Counted from the first letter of the stretch, positions 1 to 7,882 are shown. The stretch: 7,943 bases of DNA from an uncultured Ruminococcus sp. (GCA_905199285.1 CAJKFZ010000118.1:1-7943), one strand, 5' to 3'. Numbers and translations are program-made. The notes: generated from the letters alone by a model not told the origin.

Positions 1-2
1 TA

Positions 3-3000
3 TTATGTTATAGGATTTGTTATCGGACTAACATTCTGCGGAGCATTGTGATCTGTATAGCCCTCATTCTTAACAACGTCAACACGATTGTAGCACTCCA
101 TACCTGTTCCGGCAGGGATAAGCTTACCGATAATAACGTTTTCTTTAAGTCCAAGGAGCTTATCGCTCTTACCTCTGATAGCCGCATCTGTGAGAGCCTT
201 TGTAGTCTCCTGGAATGAAGCTGCTGACATAAAGCTGTCGGAGTTCGACGAAGCCTTAGTGATACCCTGAAGTACAGGACTTGTCTGAACGAGCTGGAGA
301 TCGTACTCGCCTGCGTCGATTCTTGCCTGAATTTCTTCATTGATAGCGTCAATTTCCTTACGGTCAACAAGAGTTCCGGGAAGGAGATAACTGCTTCCTG
401 TTTCCTCAACCTTGACCTTTCTGAGCATCTGACGGACGATAACTTCAATGTGCTTATCGTTGATATCAACACCCTGTAAACGGTAAACCTTTTGAACTTC
501 ATTGATGATGTAGTTCTGAACAGCCTGTGTTCCGAGGATATTAAGGATATCAGCAGGATAAACGTTACCTTCTGTAAGTCGAGTACCCTTTTCGATGTAT
601 TCGCCCTCCTGAACTCTGATCTTGAGGTTGTAAGGAATCATATAGCTTTCAGACTCGCCTGTCTCATCGCTTGTAACGATGATGTTACGAGTTGTTTTAA
701 CTTCTTCAATGTGGATCTTTCCTGAGATTCTTGAAAGAATAGCCGCACCCTTAGGACGTCTACTCTCGAAAAGTTCCTCAACACGAGGAAGACCCTGTGT
801 GATATCTTCCGCATCGGCAGACGCAACGCCTCCGGTATGGAAAGTTCTCATTGTAAGCTGAGTACCAGGTTCACCGATAGACTGAGCGGCAATTACACCA
901 ACAGCCTCGCCGACTGATACAACGTTGTTGAATGCAAGGTTTACGCCGTAACACTTAGCGCATACGCCTGTTCTTGCCTTACAGTTGAGTACAGAACGGA
1001 TAACGATCTTCTCGATTCCTGCGTCTGTGATCTTCTTTGCATCAGCGTCTGTTATCATTTTATTGCGTGAAACGATAAGTTCGCCGGATTCGTCACGAAG
1101 ATCCTCTGCAAGGAATCTTCCGACAAGACGCTCTTCAAACGGTTCAACAACTTCGTTGCCGTTTCTGATTTCAAATACTTCGATACCGTCTGTAGTACCA
1201 CAGTCCTCTTCACGGATAATAACGTCCTGAGAAACGTCAACAAGACGACGTGTAAGGTAACCTGAGTCTGCTGTACGGAGAGCCGTATCGGCAAGTCCCT
1301 TACGAGCGCCTCGTGATGCGATAAAGTATTCGAGGATATTAAGACCTTCACGGTAGTTAGCTCTAATCGGGATCTCGATAACCGTACCGGATGTATTTGC
1401 GATAAGTCCACGCATACCGGCAAGCTGACGAATCTGTGAAATAGAACCACGGGCGCCGGAGTCAGCCATCATCCAGATCGGATTATATCTGTCGAAATTA
1501 GCTTTAAGAGCCTTTGTTACGTCATCTGTAGTATTTGTCCAGAGCGAAATGATCTTCTTTGTCTTTTCCTGAGATGAGATGTAACCATACTCGTATTCGG
1601 TTGTGATCTGCTCAACTTCCTTGTCAGCTTCGGCAAGGATTTCCTTTTTCTGCGGAGGAATCGTAGCGTCGCATACAGCAACAGTAAGAGCTGCTCTTGT
1701 TGAATATTTGTATCCAAGAGCCTTGATTCTGTCAAGAACCTCGGATGTTGTAGTTGTTCCGTGAATCTTGATACAACGTTCGATGATATCGGAAAGCTGC
1801 TTCTTTCCAACGAGGAAAGCGATCTCAAGATCGAACTGCTTATCGGAATTAGTTCTGTCAACGTAGCCGAGATTCTGCGGGATATTTTCGTTGAAGATAA
1901 GTCTTCCGACAGTTGCGTCGATGATTTTTGACACCTTTTTATCGCCGATATCCTTTGTTATCTTGACCTTGATATTTGCATGAAGCGAAACGTCATGCTC
2001 GTTGTAAGCCATAAGAGCCTCGTTTACATCACGGAAAACCTTGCCCTCGCCGGGTTCGCCGGGCTTATCCATAGTGAGGTAGTAAGAACCGAGAACCATA
2101 TCCTGCGAAGGAACAGCAACCGGCTTACCGTCAGAAGGTTTTAAGAGGTTGTTTGCAGCAAGCATAAGGAAACGTGCCTCTGCCTGAGCTTCTGCTGAAA
2201 GAGGAAGATGAACAGCCATCTGGTCGCCGTCGAAGTCGGCATTGAACGCTGAACATACAAGCGGATGAAGCTTGATCGCACGTCCCTCAACTAGGATTGG
2301 CTCGAATGCCTGAATACCAAGACGGTGAAGCGTGGGGGCACGGTTGAGCATTACCGGATGATCCTTGATAACGTCTTCAAGAGCGTCCCAAACCTTATTA
2401 TCGGCACGATCGATAAGTTTTCTTGCGCTTTTTATATTGGCAATAGCCTTTTTGTCAACGAGTCTTTTCAAAACGAACGGCTTGAAAAGTTCGAGAGCCA
2501 TTTCCTTCGGAAGTCCGCACTGATACATTTTAAGTTCCGGTCCTACAACGATAACCGAACGTCCGGAATAGTCAACACGCTTACCGAGAAGGTTCTGACG
2601 GAAACGTCCCTGCTTACCTTTAAGCATATCGGAGAGCGACTTCAGCGCACGGTTGCTCGGACCTGTAACAGGTCTGCCATGTCTGCCGTTATCAATAAGA
2701 GCGTCAACTGCTTCCTGAAGCATTCTCTTTTCATTTCTTACGATAATATCAGGAGCGTCAAGTTCGAGCATTCTTTTAAGACGATTGTTTCTGTTGATAA
2801 CACGTCTGTAGAGGTCATTGAGGTCGGATGTTGCGTAACGTCCGCCGTCGAGCATTATCATAGGACGGATATCCGGAGGAATTACCGGAACTGCTTCAAG
2901 AATCATCCATTCAGGCTTATTTCCGGAAAGACGGAAAGCCTCAATGATCTGGAGTCTTTTCAGTATCTTGACTTTTTTCTGTCCTGCCGGAAGTCCGACA

Positions 3001-3737
3001 AGTTCAGCTTTAAGATCGTCTGCAACTATCTCGATATTATTTCTCCAGTCGATATCTTCAAGCTCTGCAAACTTGCGGCATTCGTCGCATTCGCATTCTG
3101 TAGGCTTGTTGAAGCACTGAACCTTTTTACCGCCTAACGAGATCTTTCCCATTTCGGCAAGTCTTGTTTTATGTGTATCATATCTTGCCGGATCGTATTC
3201 GTTAAGGAGCTTTTTGATAGCCTCTGCGCCCATTTCGGCTTTGAAATCATCGCCATATTTTTCAAGATATGAGAGGTACTCCTTTTCGGAAAGGAGCTGT
3301 TTTTTCATAAGCTCGGTATTGCCCGGATCGATTACAATATACTTCGTAAAATAGAGGATTTCTTCAAGTCTTTTCTGAGATATCTCAAGAACCTGTCCTA
3401 TTCTGGAAGGAGTTCCCTTGAAGTACCAGATATGAGAAACCGGAGCTGCAAGCTCGATATGTCCCATTCTTTCACGACGGACTCTTGCTCTTGTAACTTC
3501 AACGCCGCATCGGTCGCAGACCTTGCCCTTAAAGCGTATCTTCTTGAATTTACCGCAGTGACATTCCCAGTCTTTGGTTGGTCCGAAGATTCTTTCGCAG
3601 AAAAGACCGTCACGTTCCGGCTTCTGAGTTCTGTAATTTATAGTTTCAGGTCTTTCAACGACGCCGTAAGACCAGCTTCTTATCTGTTCCGGCGATGCGA
3701 GACCAATTTTAATTGATTCAAAAGTTGTAAATTCCAA
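3..3737 (-). CDS. rpoC: DNA-directed RNA polymerase subunit beta-prime (RpoC), complete, TTG start
   Basis: This is the largest core RNA polymerase subunit. It carries the catalytic magnesium site and, with beta, forms the DNA/RNA channel in the cytoplasm. The protein is 1244 residues, close to the roughly 1200 usual in Firmicutes. Visible landmarks, in order, are: the N-terminal zinc site (C59, C61, C74, C77); clamp, lid and rudder sequence; the catalytic NADFDGDQM motif at 499-507 (D501, D503, D505); the F-loop near 758-778; the bridge helix about 797-822; the second zinc site (C846, C919, C926, C929); and the trigger loop about 943-975 (M963, R964, H967), with no SI3 insertion. Residues about 183-228 form an extra segment with four cysteines that is absent from the B. 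subtilis and E. coli proteins as I remember them. The start is TTG, chosen because AGGAGG lies 7 nt upstream and the N-terminus then aligns with known RpoC. The stop is TAA. It is probably co-transcribed with rpoB. Confidence 0.99.
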   Translation of the reverse strand: MEFTTFESIKIGLASPEQIRSWSYGVVERPETINYRTQKPERDGLFCERIFGPTKDWECHCGKFKKIRFKGKVCDRCGVEVTRARVRRERMGHIELAAPVSHIWYFKGTPSRIGQVLEISQKRLEEILYFTKYIVIDPGNTELMKKQLLSEKEYLSYLEKYGDDFKAEMGAEAIKKLLNEYDPARYDTHKTRLAEMGKISLGGKKVQCFNKPTECECDECRKFAELEDIDWRNNIEIVADDLKAELVGLPAGQKKVKILKRLQIIEAFRLSGNKPEWMILEAVPVIPPDIRPMIMLDGGRYATSDLNDLYRRVINRNNRLKRMLELDAPDIIVRNEKRMLQEAVDALIDNGRHGRPVTGPSNRALKSLSDMLKGKQGRFRQNLLGKRVDYSGRSVIVVGPELKMYQCGLPKEMALELFKPFVLKRLVDKKAIANIKSARKLIDRADNKVWDALEDVIKDHPVMLNRAPTLHRLGIQAFEPILVEGRAIKLHPLVCSAFNADFDGDQMAVHLPLSAEAQAEARFLMLAANNLLKPSDGKPVAVPSQDMVLGSYYLTMDKPGEPGEGKVFRDVNEALMAYNEHDVSLHANIKVKITKDIGDKKVSKIIDATVGRLIFNENIPQNLGYVDRTNSDKQFDLEIAFLVGKKQLSDIIERCIKIHGTTTTSEVLDRIKALGYKYSTRAALTVAVCDATIPPQKKEILAEADKEVEQITTEYEYGYISSQEKTKKIISLWTNTTDDVTKALKANFDRYNPIWMMADSGARGSISQIRQLAGMRGLIANTSGTVIEIPIRANYREGLNILEYFIASRGARKGLADTALRTADSGYLTRRLVDVSQDVIIREEDCGTTDGIEVFEIRNGNEVVEPFEERLVGRFLAEDLRDESGELIVSRNKMITDADAKKITDAGIEKIVIRSVLNCKARTGVCAKCYGVNLAFNNVVSVGEAVGVIAAQSIGEPGTQLTMRTFHTGGVASADAEDITQGLPRVEELFESRRPKGAAILSRISGKIHIEEVKTTRNIIVTSDETGESESYMIPYNLKIRVQEGEYIEKGTRLTEGNVYPADILNILGTQAVQNYIINEVQKVYRLQGVDINDKHIEVIVRQMLRKVKVEETGSSYLLPGTLVDRKEIDAINEEIQARIDAGEYDLQLVQTSPVLQGITKASSNSDSFMSAASFQETTKALTDAAIRGKSDKLLGLKENVIIGKLIPAGTGMECYNRVDVVKNEGYTDHNAPQNVSPITNPIT

Positions 3738-3744
3738 ACTGCTA

Positions 3745-3750
3745 CCTCCT
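3745..3750 (-). promoter_or_regulatory. Ribosome-binding site of rpoC that supports a TTG start
   Basis: The minus strand reads AGGAGG here, 7 nt before TTG at 3737-3735. No in-frame ATG lies at a suitable distance from it. The protein read from TTG begins at the expected place relative to known RpoC, with the conserved IGLASPE segment starting at residue 11. A strong site paired with a weak start codon may set the RpoC-to-RpoB translation ratio; that last point is inference. Confidence 0.9.
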
Positions 3751-3782
3751 GCAAATTTAGTAAGGTATTAGAACGCCTGCTT

Positions 3783-3806
3783 TCCGGCAGTATAAGCACT
3801 GCCGGA
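3783..3806 (-). promoter_or_regulatory. Intergenic mRNA hairpin between rpoB and rpoC
   Basis: On the minus strand TCCGGCAGT and ACTGCCGGA form a perfect 9-bp stem closed by a 6-nt loop (GCTTAT). Two more GC pairs can form outside it across a 2-nt AA bulge. The downstream sequence is AAGCAGGCGTTC, with no U tract on either strand, so it does not look like an intrinsic terminator. It could be an RNase processing site, a stabiliser of one mRNA half, a pause or attenuation element, or a protein-binding structure. The structure is seen in the sequence; its role is inference. Confidence 0.75.
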
Positions 3807-3835
3807 GCATAGCAATCTTTATTGTTTAAGGCTTG

Positions 3836-3851
3836 TTTATCAGTTTATCAG
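3836..3851. repeat. Tandem 8-bp direct repeat across the rpoB stop codon
   Basis: The plus strand reads TTTATCAG twice in a row with no gap. On the coding strand this gives the TGA stop followed by an in-frame TAA, then a second GATAAA. Duplications this short can arise by replication slippage. It may be chance in an AT-rich spacer. Confidence 0.6.
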
Positions 3852-6800
3852 TCTTCGTCGGACGAATCATCAAGACTGAAGCTATCGAAAAGATCGTCAT
3901 CGTCGTCGCCGATAGCAAAATCATCTTCGTCATCCTCATCGTCATCAAAGCTGAATTCGTCTGATTCGTCCACTGAAGCGAAAGTATCGTCATCATCGTC
4001 GCCATCGAGTGAGAATCCTGCGTCTCCGATATCGCTGTCGGAGTAGCTTGTGCTGTCGCCTGTTTCTTCGTCTGCGAATGTCTCGCCAGCAGGCATCGGA
4101 TCATCGTCGTCAAAGCTCTGTTTAAGGTCGATCTCGTCCTGATTAGCGTCAAGAACACGAACATCAAGGCAAAGCGATTGCATTTCCTTGATAAGAACCT
4201 TGAACGATTCCGGAATGCCCGGTGTAGGAACATTCTGTCCCTTAACGATAGCCTCATAAGTGTTTACACGTCCGATAGTATCATCAGATTTAACAGTAAG
4301 GATTTCCTGAAGCGTATAAGCTGCGCCGTAAGCTTCAAGCGCCCAAACTTCCATTTCTCCGAAACGCTGACCGCCAAACTGAGCTTTACCGCCCAAAGGC
4401 TGCTGCGTAACGAGAGCGTACGGTCCGACAGAACGTGCATGGATCTTATCGTCAACAAGGTGGTGGAGTTTAAGATAATACATATAACCAACAGTAACAC
4501 GGTTATCGAATTTCTCGCCGGTACGTCCGTCATAAAGGGTAAATTTACCATCTTCGTTCATTTCAAGAGCCTTTGGATTGATAACCTTATCCATAGAGTT
4601 AAGCTCGAAAATATCGTCACGGTGATCTTTATTTTTTTCATTTGCTTCACGGAAGCAGGCACGGATATCGTCTTCGTGAGCGCCGTCGAATACAGGAGTC
4701 ATTATATGCCAGCCAAGAGCCTTACAAGCCATGCCAAGGTGAACTTCAAGAACCTGACCGATATTCATACGGGAAGGTACGCCCAGCGGGTTAAGAACGA
4801 TATCAAGCGGAGTTCCGTCCGGAAGGAACGGCATATCCTCTTCAGGAAGAATACGGGATACAACACCCTTGTTTCCGTGACGGCCAGCCATTTTATCGCC
4901 GACAGTGATCTTACGCTTCTGAGCGATATAGCAGATAACACGCATATTTACGCCTGCGCTCAGCTCATCGCAGTTTTCTCTTGTGAATACCTTAACGTCA
5001 ACGATTACGCCTGATTCGCCGTGCGGAACTTTAAGTGAATTATCTCGAACTTCTCTTGCCTTTTCGCCGAAAATAGCACGGAGAAGTCTTTCCTCGGCAG
5101 TAAGCTCTGTTTCGCCCTTAGGAGTTACCTTACCGACAAGGATATCGCCGGAATTAACTTCCGAACCGATGCGGATGATACCGTTTTCGTCGAGGTTTGC
5201 AAGAGCGTCATCACCGACGTTCGGAATATCACGGGTGATCTCTTCCGGTCCGAGCTTTGTATCACGGCATTCGATCTCATATTCTTCGATATGAACGGAT
5301 GTGAATACGTCCTCACGAACAAGACGCTCGTTAAGAAGGACAGCGTCCTCGTAGTTATAACCTTCCCATGTCATGAATCCGATGAGAGCATTTTTTCCGA
5401 TCGATATTTCGCCGTTTGCCGTTGCAGGACCGTCGGCAAGAACGTCTCCCTTTTTGACTTCTTCGCCTACTGTTACGATAGGTCTCTGATTTACGCAGGT
5501 ACCCTGGTTGGAACGCTTAAATTTAATAAGCTCGTATTTATGCTCAAGTCCGTCAGTACCGATAAGATGTATCTTATCAGCGTCAACGTAAGTTACAGTA
5601 CCGTCGCAGTCGGCAACGATACAAACTCCGGAGTCAACGGCAGCCTTATATTCCATACCGGTTCCAACGAAAGGACGCTCTGTTTTAAGAAGCGGAACAG
5701 CCTGCTTCTGCATGTTAGCTCCCATGAGCGCACGGTTAGCGTCGTCGTTTTCGAGGAACGGAATCATCGAAGTTGCGATAGAAACGACCATCTTAGGCGA
5801 AACGTCCATGTAATCGACAGTTTCTCTCGGACATTCAAGGATCTGGTCACGGTAACGGGCGTTTACACGAGGTCTTGCGAGCTTGCCTTCCTCTGTGAGA
5901 GGCTCGTTTGCCTGAGCAACGATGAAGTTATCCTCCATATCGGCGGTCATGTAGACAACATCGTTTGTAACGACGCCGGTTTTCTTGTCAACCTTTCTGT
6001 AAGGAGCTTCGATAAAGCCGTATTCGTTGATTCTTGCGAAAGTAGCGAGGTAAGAAATAAGTCCGATGTTAGGACCTTCAGGAGTTTCGATAGGACACAT
6101 TCTTCCGTAATGGCTGTAGTGAACGTCACGAACCTCGAATCCTGCACGGTCTCTTGAAAGACCTCCCGGACCGAGGGCTGAAAGTCTTCTTTTATGAGTA
6201 AGCTCAGAAAGAGGATTGTTCTGGTCCATGAACTGTGAAAGCGGCGAGGAGCAGAAGAATTCCTTCATAGCCGAAGAAATAGGTCTTATATTAATGAGAG
6301 ACTGTGGAGTGAGCGTATTCACATCCTGAGTCTGGATATTCATTCTTTCACGGATACTTCTTTCCATTCTTGCGTATCCGATTCTGAACTGATTCTGGAG
6401 AAGCTCTCCTACGCTTCTGATACGTCTGTTACCAAGATGGTCGATATCATCGACTGTACCAACGCCCTCACAGAGGTTAAGGAAGTAGCTTATCGTAGCG
6501 TACATATCGTCGAGAATAATATGCTTGGGAACAAGCTCGTCGGCACGCTTTTTGATATTTTCTTCAAGCTCTTCCGCATCAGCAGAAGTCTCCATGATCT
6601 CTCTGAGAACCTTATACGAAACCTTTTCGTTGATACCGTATTTAGTTGCGTCGAAATCGATATATCCGGCAATATCAACCATGCCGTTACCGATTATCTT
6701 AGCGGTTCTCTCAACCATGCGGATAGAAGTTTCACCACGTTCATCGGTAAAATATTCCTTGGCTTCAACGTTTACAAAAGCGTAGTAAACGCCTGCCTGT

Positions 6801-7762
6801 TCGATCTCGCAAGCTTTTTCGTATGAAACTGTTTCGCCCTCGTCAGCCATAATTTCGCCTGTATTAGGATTGATAACAGGCTGAGCGAGAATATGTCCGG
6901 CAAGACGTGAAGCGATGCCGAGCTTTTTGTTGTATTTATATCTTCCGAAACGGCAGAGATCATATCTCTTTGCGTCGAAGAAGAGGTTATTGAGGTGAGT
7001 AACTGCGCTCTCTACCGTCGGAGGCTCGCCCGGACGGAGCTTCTTGTAAACATCGATAAGAGCGTCGGAATTATTCTTGGTCTGGTCTTTCTGGAGGATA
7101 GTCTGTTTAAGACGTTCGTCCTCGCCGAACATCTCATAGATCTCCTCATCCGTACCAACGCCCAGCGCTCTGATGAAAGTAGTGAGCGGAATTTTTCTGT
7201 TTTTATCGATACGAACGTAGATAACGTCGTTTGAATCCATTTCGTATTCGAGCCATGCGCCACGGTTCGGGATAACGGTCGTGCTGAAAAGATCTTTACC
7301 GGTCTTATCCTTTTCAAAAGCGTAGTAAACGCCGGGAGAACGAACGAGCTGTGAAACAATAACACGCTCTGCGCCGTTGATAACAAAGGTTCCGCTGTCT
7401 GTCATAAGCGGGAAATCGCCCATATAGATTTCGCTTTCGCTTACAGCGCCTGTTTCTTTATTGCAGAGAGTAGCTGTCGCTCTCATTGCGACCTGATAAG
7501 TAGCACCTCTTGACTTGCATTCTGCGAGAGTATACTTGGGAGTATCATCGAATCTGTAATCCTTGAAATTGAGTACAAGATTTCCGTTATAGTCAGTAAT
7601 AGCGGTCATATCACGGAAAACTTCACGCAGGCCCTCGTTTCTGAACCACTCGTAAGAGTTTTTCTGAACCTCGATAAGGTTCGGCATTTCGAGAGGCTCG
7701 GTAATTTTACCGAAGCTCATTCTGACATTTTTTCCCAACTGCTTAGGTGTAACATTCACCAT
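3848..7762 (-). CDS. rpoB: DNA-directed RNA polymerase subunit beta (RpoB), complete, with long acidic C-terminal tail
   Basis: This is the second-largest core RNA polymerase subunit. It forms the other half of the active-site cleft, binds the RNA 5' side of the hybrid and is the rifampicin target. The protein is 1304 residues, against about 1190 in B. subtilis. The extra length is mostly the C-terminal tail, plus a longer variable stretch at about 1040-1070. Visible landmarks are: the N-terminal protrusion and lobes (about 20-450); the rifampicin cluster (about 504-531), with D513, H523 and S528 matching E. coli D516, H526 and S531; the acidic pair E805-D806 in GYNYEDA; the active-site lysines K957 and K965 in GDKMAGRHGNK; and the conserved C-terminal clamp anchor (about 1110-1200). 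From 1218 to the end, 42 of 87 residues are Asp or Glu and none is basic. The ATG start has TAAGGAGG 8 nt upstream. The TGA stop is followed at once by an in-frame TAA. Confidence 0.99.
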   Translation of the reverse strand: MVNVTPKQLGKNVRMSFGKITEPLEMPNLIEVQKNSYEWFRNEGLREVFRDMTAITDYNGNLVLNFKDYRFDDTPKYTLAECKSRGATYQVAMRATATLCNKETGAVSESEIYMGDFPLMTDSGTFVINGAERVIVSQLVRSPGVYYAFEKDKTGKDLFSTTVIPNRGAWLEYEMDSNDVIYVRIDKNRKIPLTTFIRALGVGTDEEIYEMFGEDERLKQTILQKDQTKNNSDALIDVYKKLRPGEPPTVESAVTHLNNLFFDAKRYDLCRFGRYKYNKKLGIASRLAGHILAQPVINPNTGEIMADEGETVSYEKACEIEQAGVYYAFVNVEAKEYFTDERGETSIRMVERTAKIIGNGMVDIAGYIDFDATKYGINEKVSYKVLREIMETSADAEELEENIKKRADELVPKHIILDDMYATISYFLNLCEGVGTVDDIDHLGNRRIRSVGELLQNQFRIGYARMERSIRERMNIQTQDVNTLTPQSLINIRPISSAMKEFFCSSPLSQFMDQNNPLSELTHKRRLSALGPGGLSRDRAGFEVRDVHYSHYGRMCPIETPEGPNIGLISYLATFARINEYGFIEAPYRKVDKKTGVVTNDVVYMTADMEDNFIVAQANEPLTEEGKLARPRVNARYRDQILECPRETVDYMDVSPKMVVSIATSMIPFLENDDANRALMGANMQKQAVPLLKTERPFVGTGMEYKAAVDSGVCIVADCDGTVTYVDADKIHLIGTDGLEHKYELIKFKRSNQGTCVNQRPIVTVGEEVKKGDVLADGPATANGEISIGKNALIGFMTWEGYNYEDAVLLNERLVREDVFTSVHIEEYEIECRDTKLGPEEITRDIPNVGDDALANLDENGIIRIGSEVNSGDILVGKVTPKGETELTAEERLLRAIFGEKAREVRDNSLKVPHGESGVIVDVKVFTRENCDELSAGVNMRVICYIAQKRKITVGDKMAGRHGNKGVVSRILPEEDMPFLPDGTPLDIVLNPLGVPSRMNIGQVLEVHLGMACKALGWHIMTPVFDGAHEDDIRACFREANEKNKDHRDDIFELNSMDKVINPKALEMNEDGKFTLYDGRTGEKFDNRVTVGYMYYLKLHHLVDDKIHARSVGPYALVTQQPLGGKAQFGGQRFGEMEVWALEAYGAAYTLQEILTVKSDDTIGRVNTYEAIVKGQNVPTPGIPESFKVLIKEMQSLCLDVRVLDANQDEIDLKQSFDDDDPMPAGETFADEETGDSTSYSDSDIGDAGFSLDGDDDDDTFASVDESDEFSFDDDEDDEDDFAIGDDDDDLFDSFSLDDSSDED
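3851..4111 (-). repeat. Low-complexity GAY-rich repeat encoding the RpoB acidic tail
   Basis: This in-frame segment at the 3' end of rpoB is dominated by GAT/GAC/GAA codons and encodes residues 1218-1304. Runs of five consecutive Asp occur at 1255-1259 and 1286-1290, with a DDDEDDEDD run at 1273-1281. A degenerate unit of Phe-Ser/Ala-hydrophobic-Asp/Gly followed by acidic residues begins at F1250, F1270, F1282 and F1295. The segment is predicted to be disordered and strongly negative. Asp codons mix GAT and GAC, which argues against a very recent trinucleotide expansion. Confidence 0.85.
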
Positions 7763-7770
7763 AGGCGGAA

Positions 7771-7778
7771 CCTCCTTA
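7771..7778 (-). promoter_or_regulatory. Ribosome-binding site of rpoB
   Basis: The minus strand reads TAAGGAGG here, a near-perfect Shine-Dalgarno sequence, 8 nt before the ATG at 7762-7760. It fixes the start choice, although the second codon is GTG and could in principle also be read as a start. Its strength fits a highly translated housekeeping gene. Confidence 0.9.
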
Positions 7779-7822
7779 TTTTTTGCTTGACCGGACTAAA
7801 AAGCTGTTTTTACCAAATTTAA

Positions 7823-7843
7823 AGCCGGATAATTTAACTGGCT
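7823..7843. repeat. Imperfect inverted repeat in the rpoB leader
   Basis: AGCC and GGCT form the ends of a 21-bp imperfect dyad with an AT-rich centre. Read on the plus strand it pairs with one G-U wobble and one A-A mismatch; on the minus strand the wobble becomes an A-C mismatch. A second short dyad, GCCG/CGGC with a 7-nt loop, follows at 7844-7858. Either could be an operator or leader structure. Significance is uncertain given their small size. Confidence 0.35.
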
Positions 7844-7882
7844 GCCGTCAACTGCGGCGGAGAAGAATTTTTCTGAAAACCA

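Larger units (their letters stand above)
3738..3847 (-). other. rpoB-rpoC intergenic spacer
   Basis: This 110-bp non-coding gap separates two genes almost certainly transcribed together. From the rpoB end it holds a tandem stop and an octamer repeat, then an A-rich stretch, a stable hairpin (3783-3806), and the rpoC ribosome-binding site. I see no convincing internal promoter and no open reading frame with a ribosome-binding site. Confidence 0.85.

Noticed and set aside
2325..3137. Plus-strand open frame of 270 codons opposite rpoC
   Set aside because: Antisense to conserved RpoC including the lid and rudder region; no ribosome-binding site or recognisable product.
3..3737. Possible truncation of rpoC at the window edge
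   Set aside because: A TAA stop lies at 3-5 and the preceding sequence extends past the conserved GLKENVIIGKLIPAGTG end motif, so the gene is complete.
3783..3806. Intrinsic terminator between rpoB and rpoC
   Set aside because: The stem is good but neither strand has a U tract after it, and termination here would cut off the essential rpoC. Kept as a hairpin of unknown role.
3822..4046. Ser-rich plus-strand open frame of 74 codons
   Set aside because: The serine runs are the complement of the GAY codons for the RpoB acidic tail; not an independent gene.
3851..4111. Repeated CGTCATC-like units as a CRISPR or minisatellite array
   Set aside because: The units are in-frame Asp/Glu codons of uneven spacing without separate spacers; explained by the acidic protein tail.
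4178..5014. Plus-strand open frame of 278 codons opposite rpoB
   Set aside because: Same reasons: antisense to the highly conserved rpoB 3' half, with no independent coding signal.
5291..6157. Plus-strand open frame of 288 codons opposite rpoB
   Set aside because: It lies wholly antisense to conserved RpoB sequence, has no visible ribosome-binding site and gives a Ser/Val-rich protein without recognisable domains. It is a by-product of rpoB codon use.
7797..7812. A/T hairpin (TAAAAA, GCTG loop, TTTTTA) as a terminator
   Set aside because: The stem is entirely A-T pairs and only 6 bp, too weak for termination, and it sits inside the rpoB leader.
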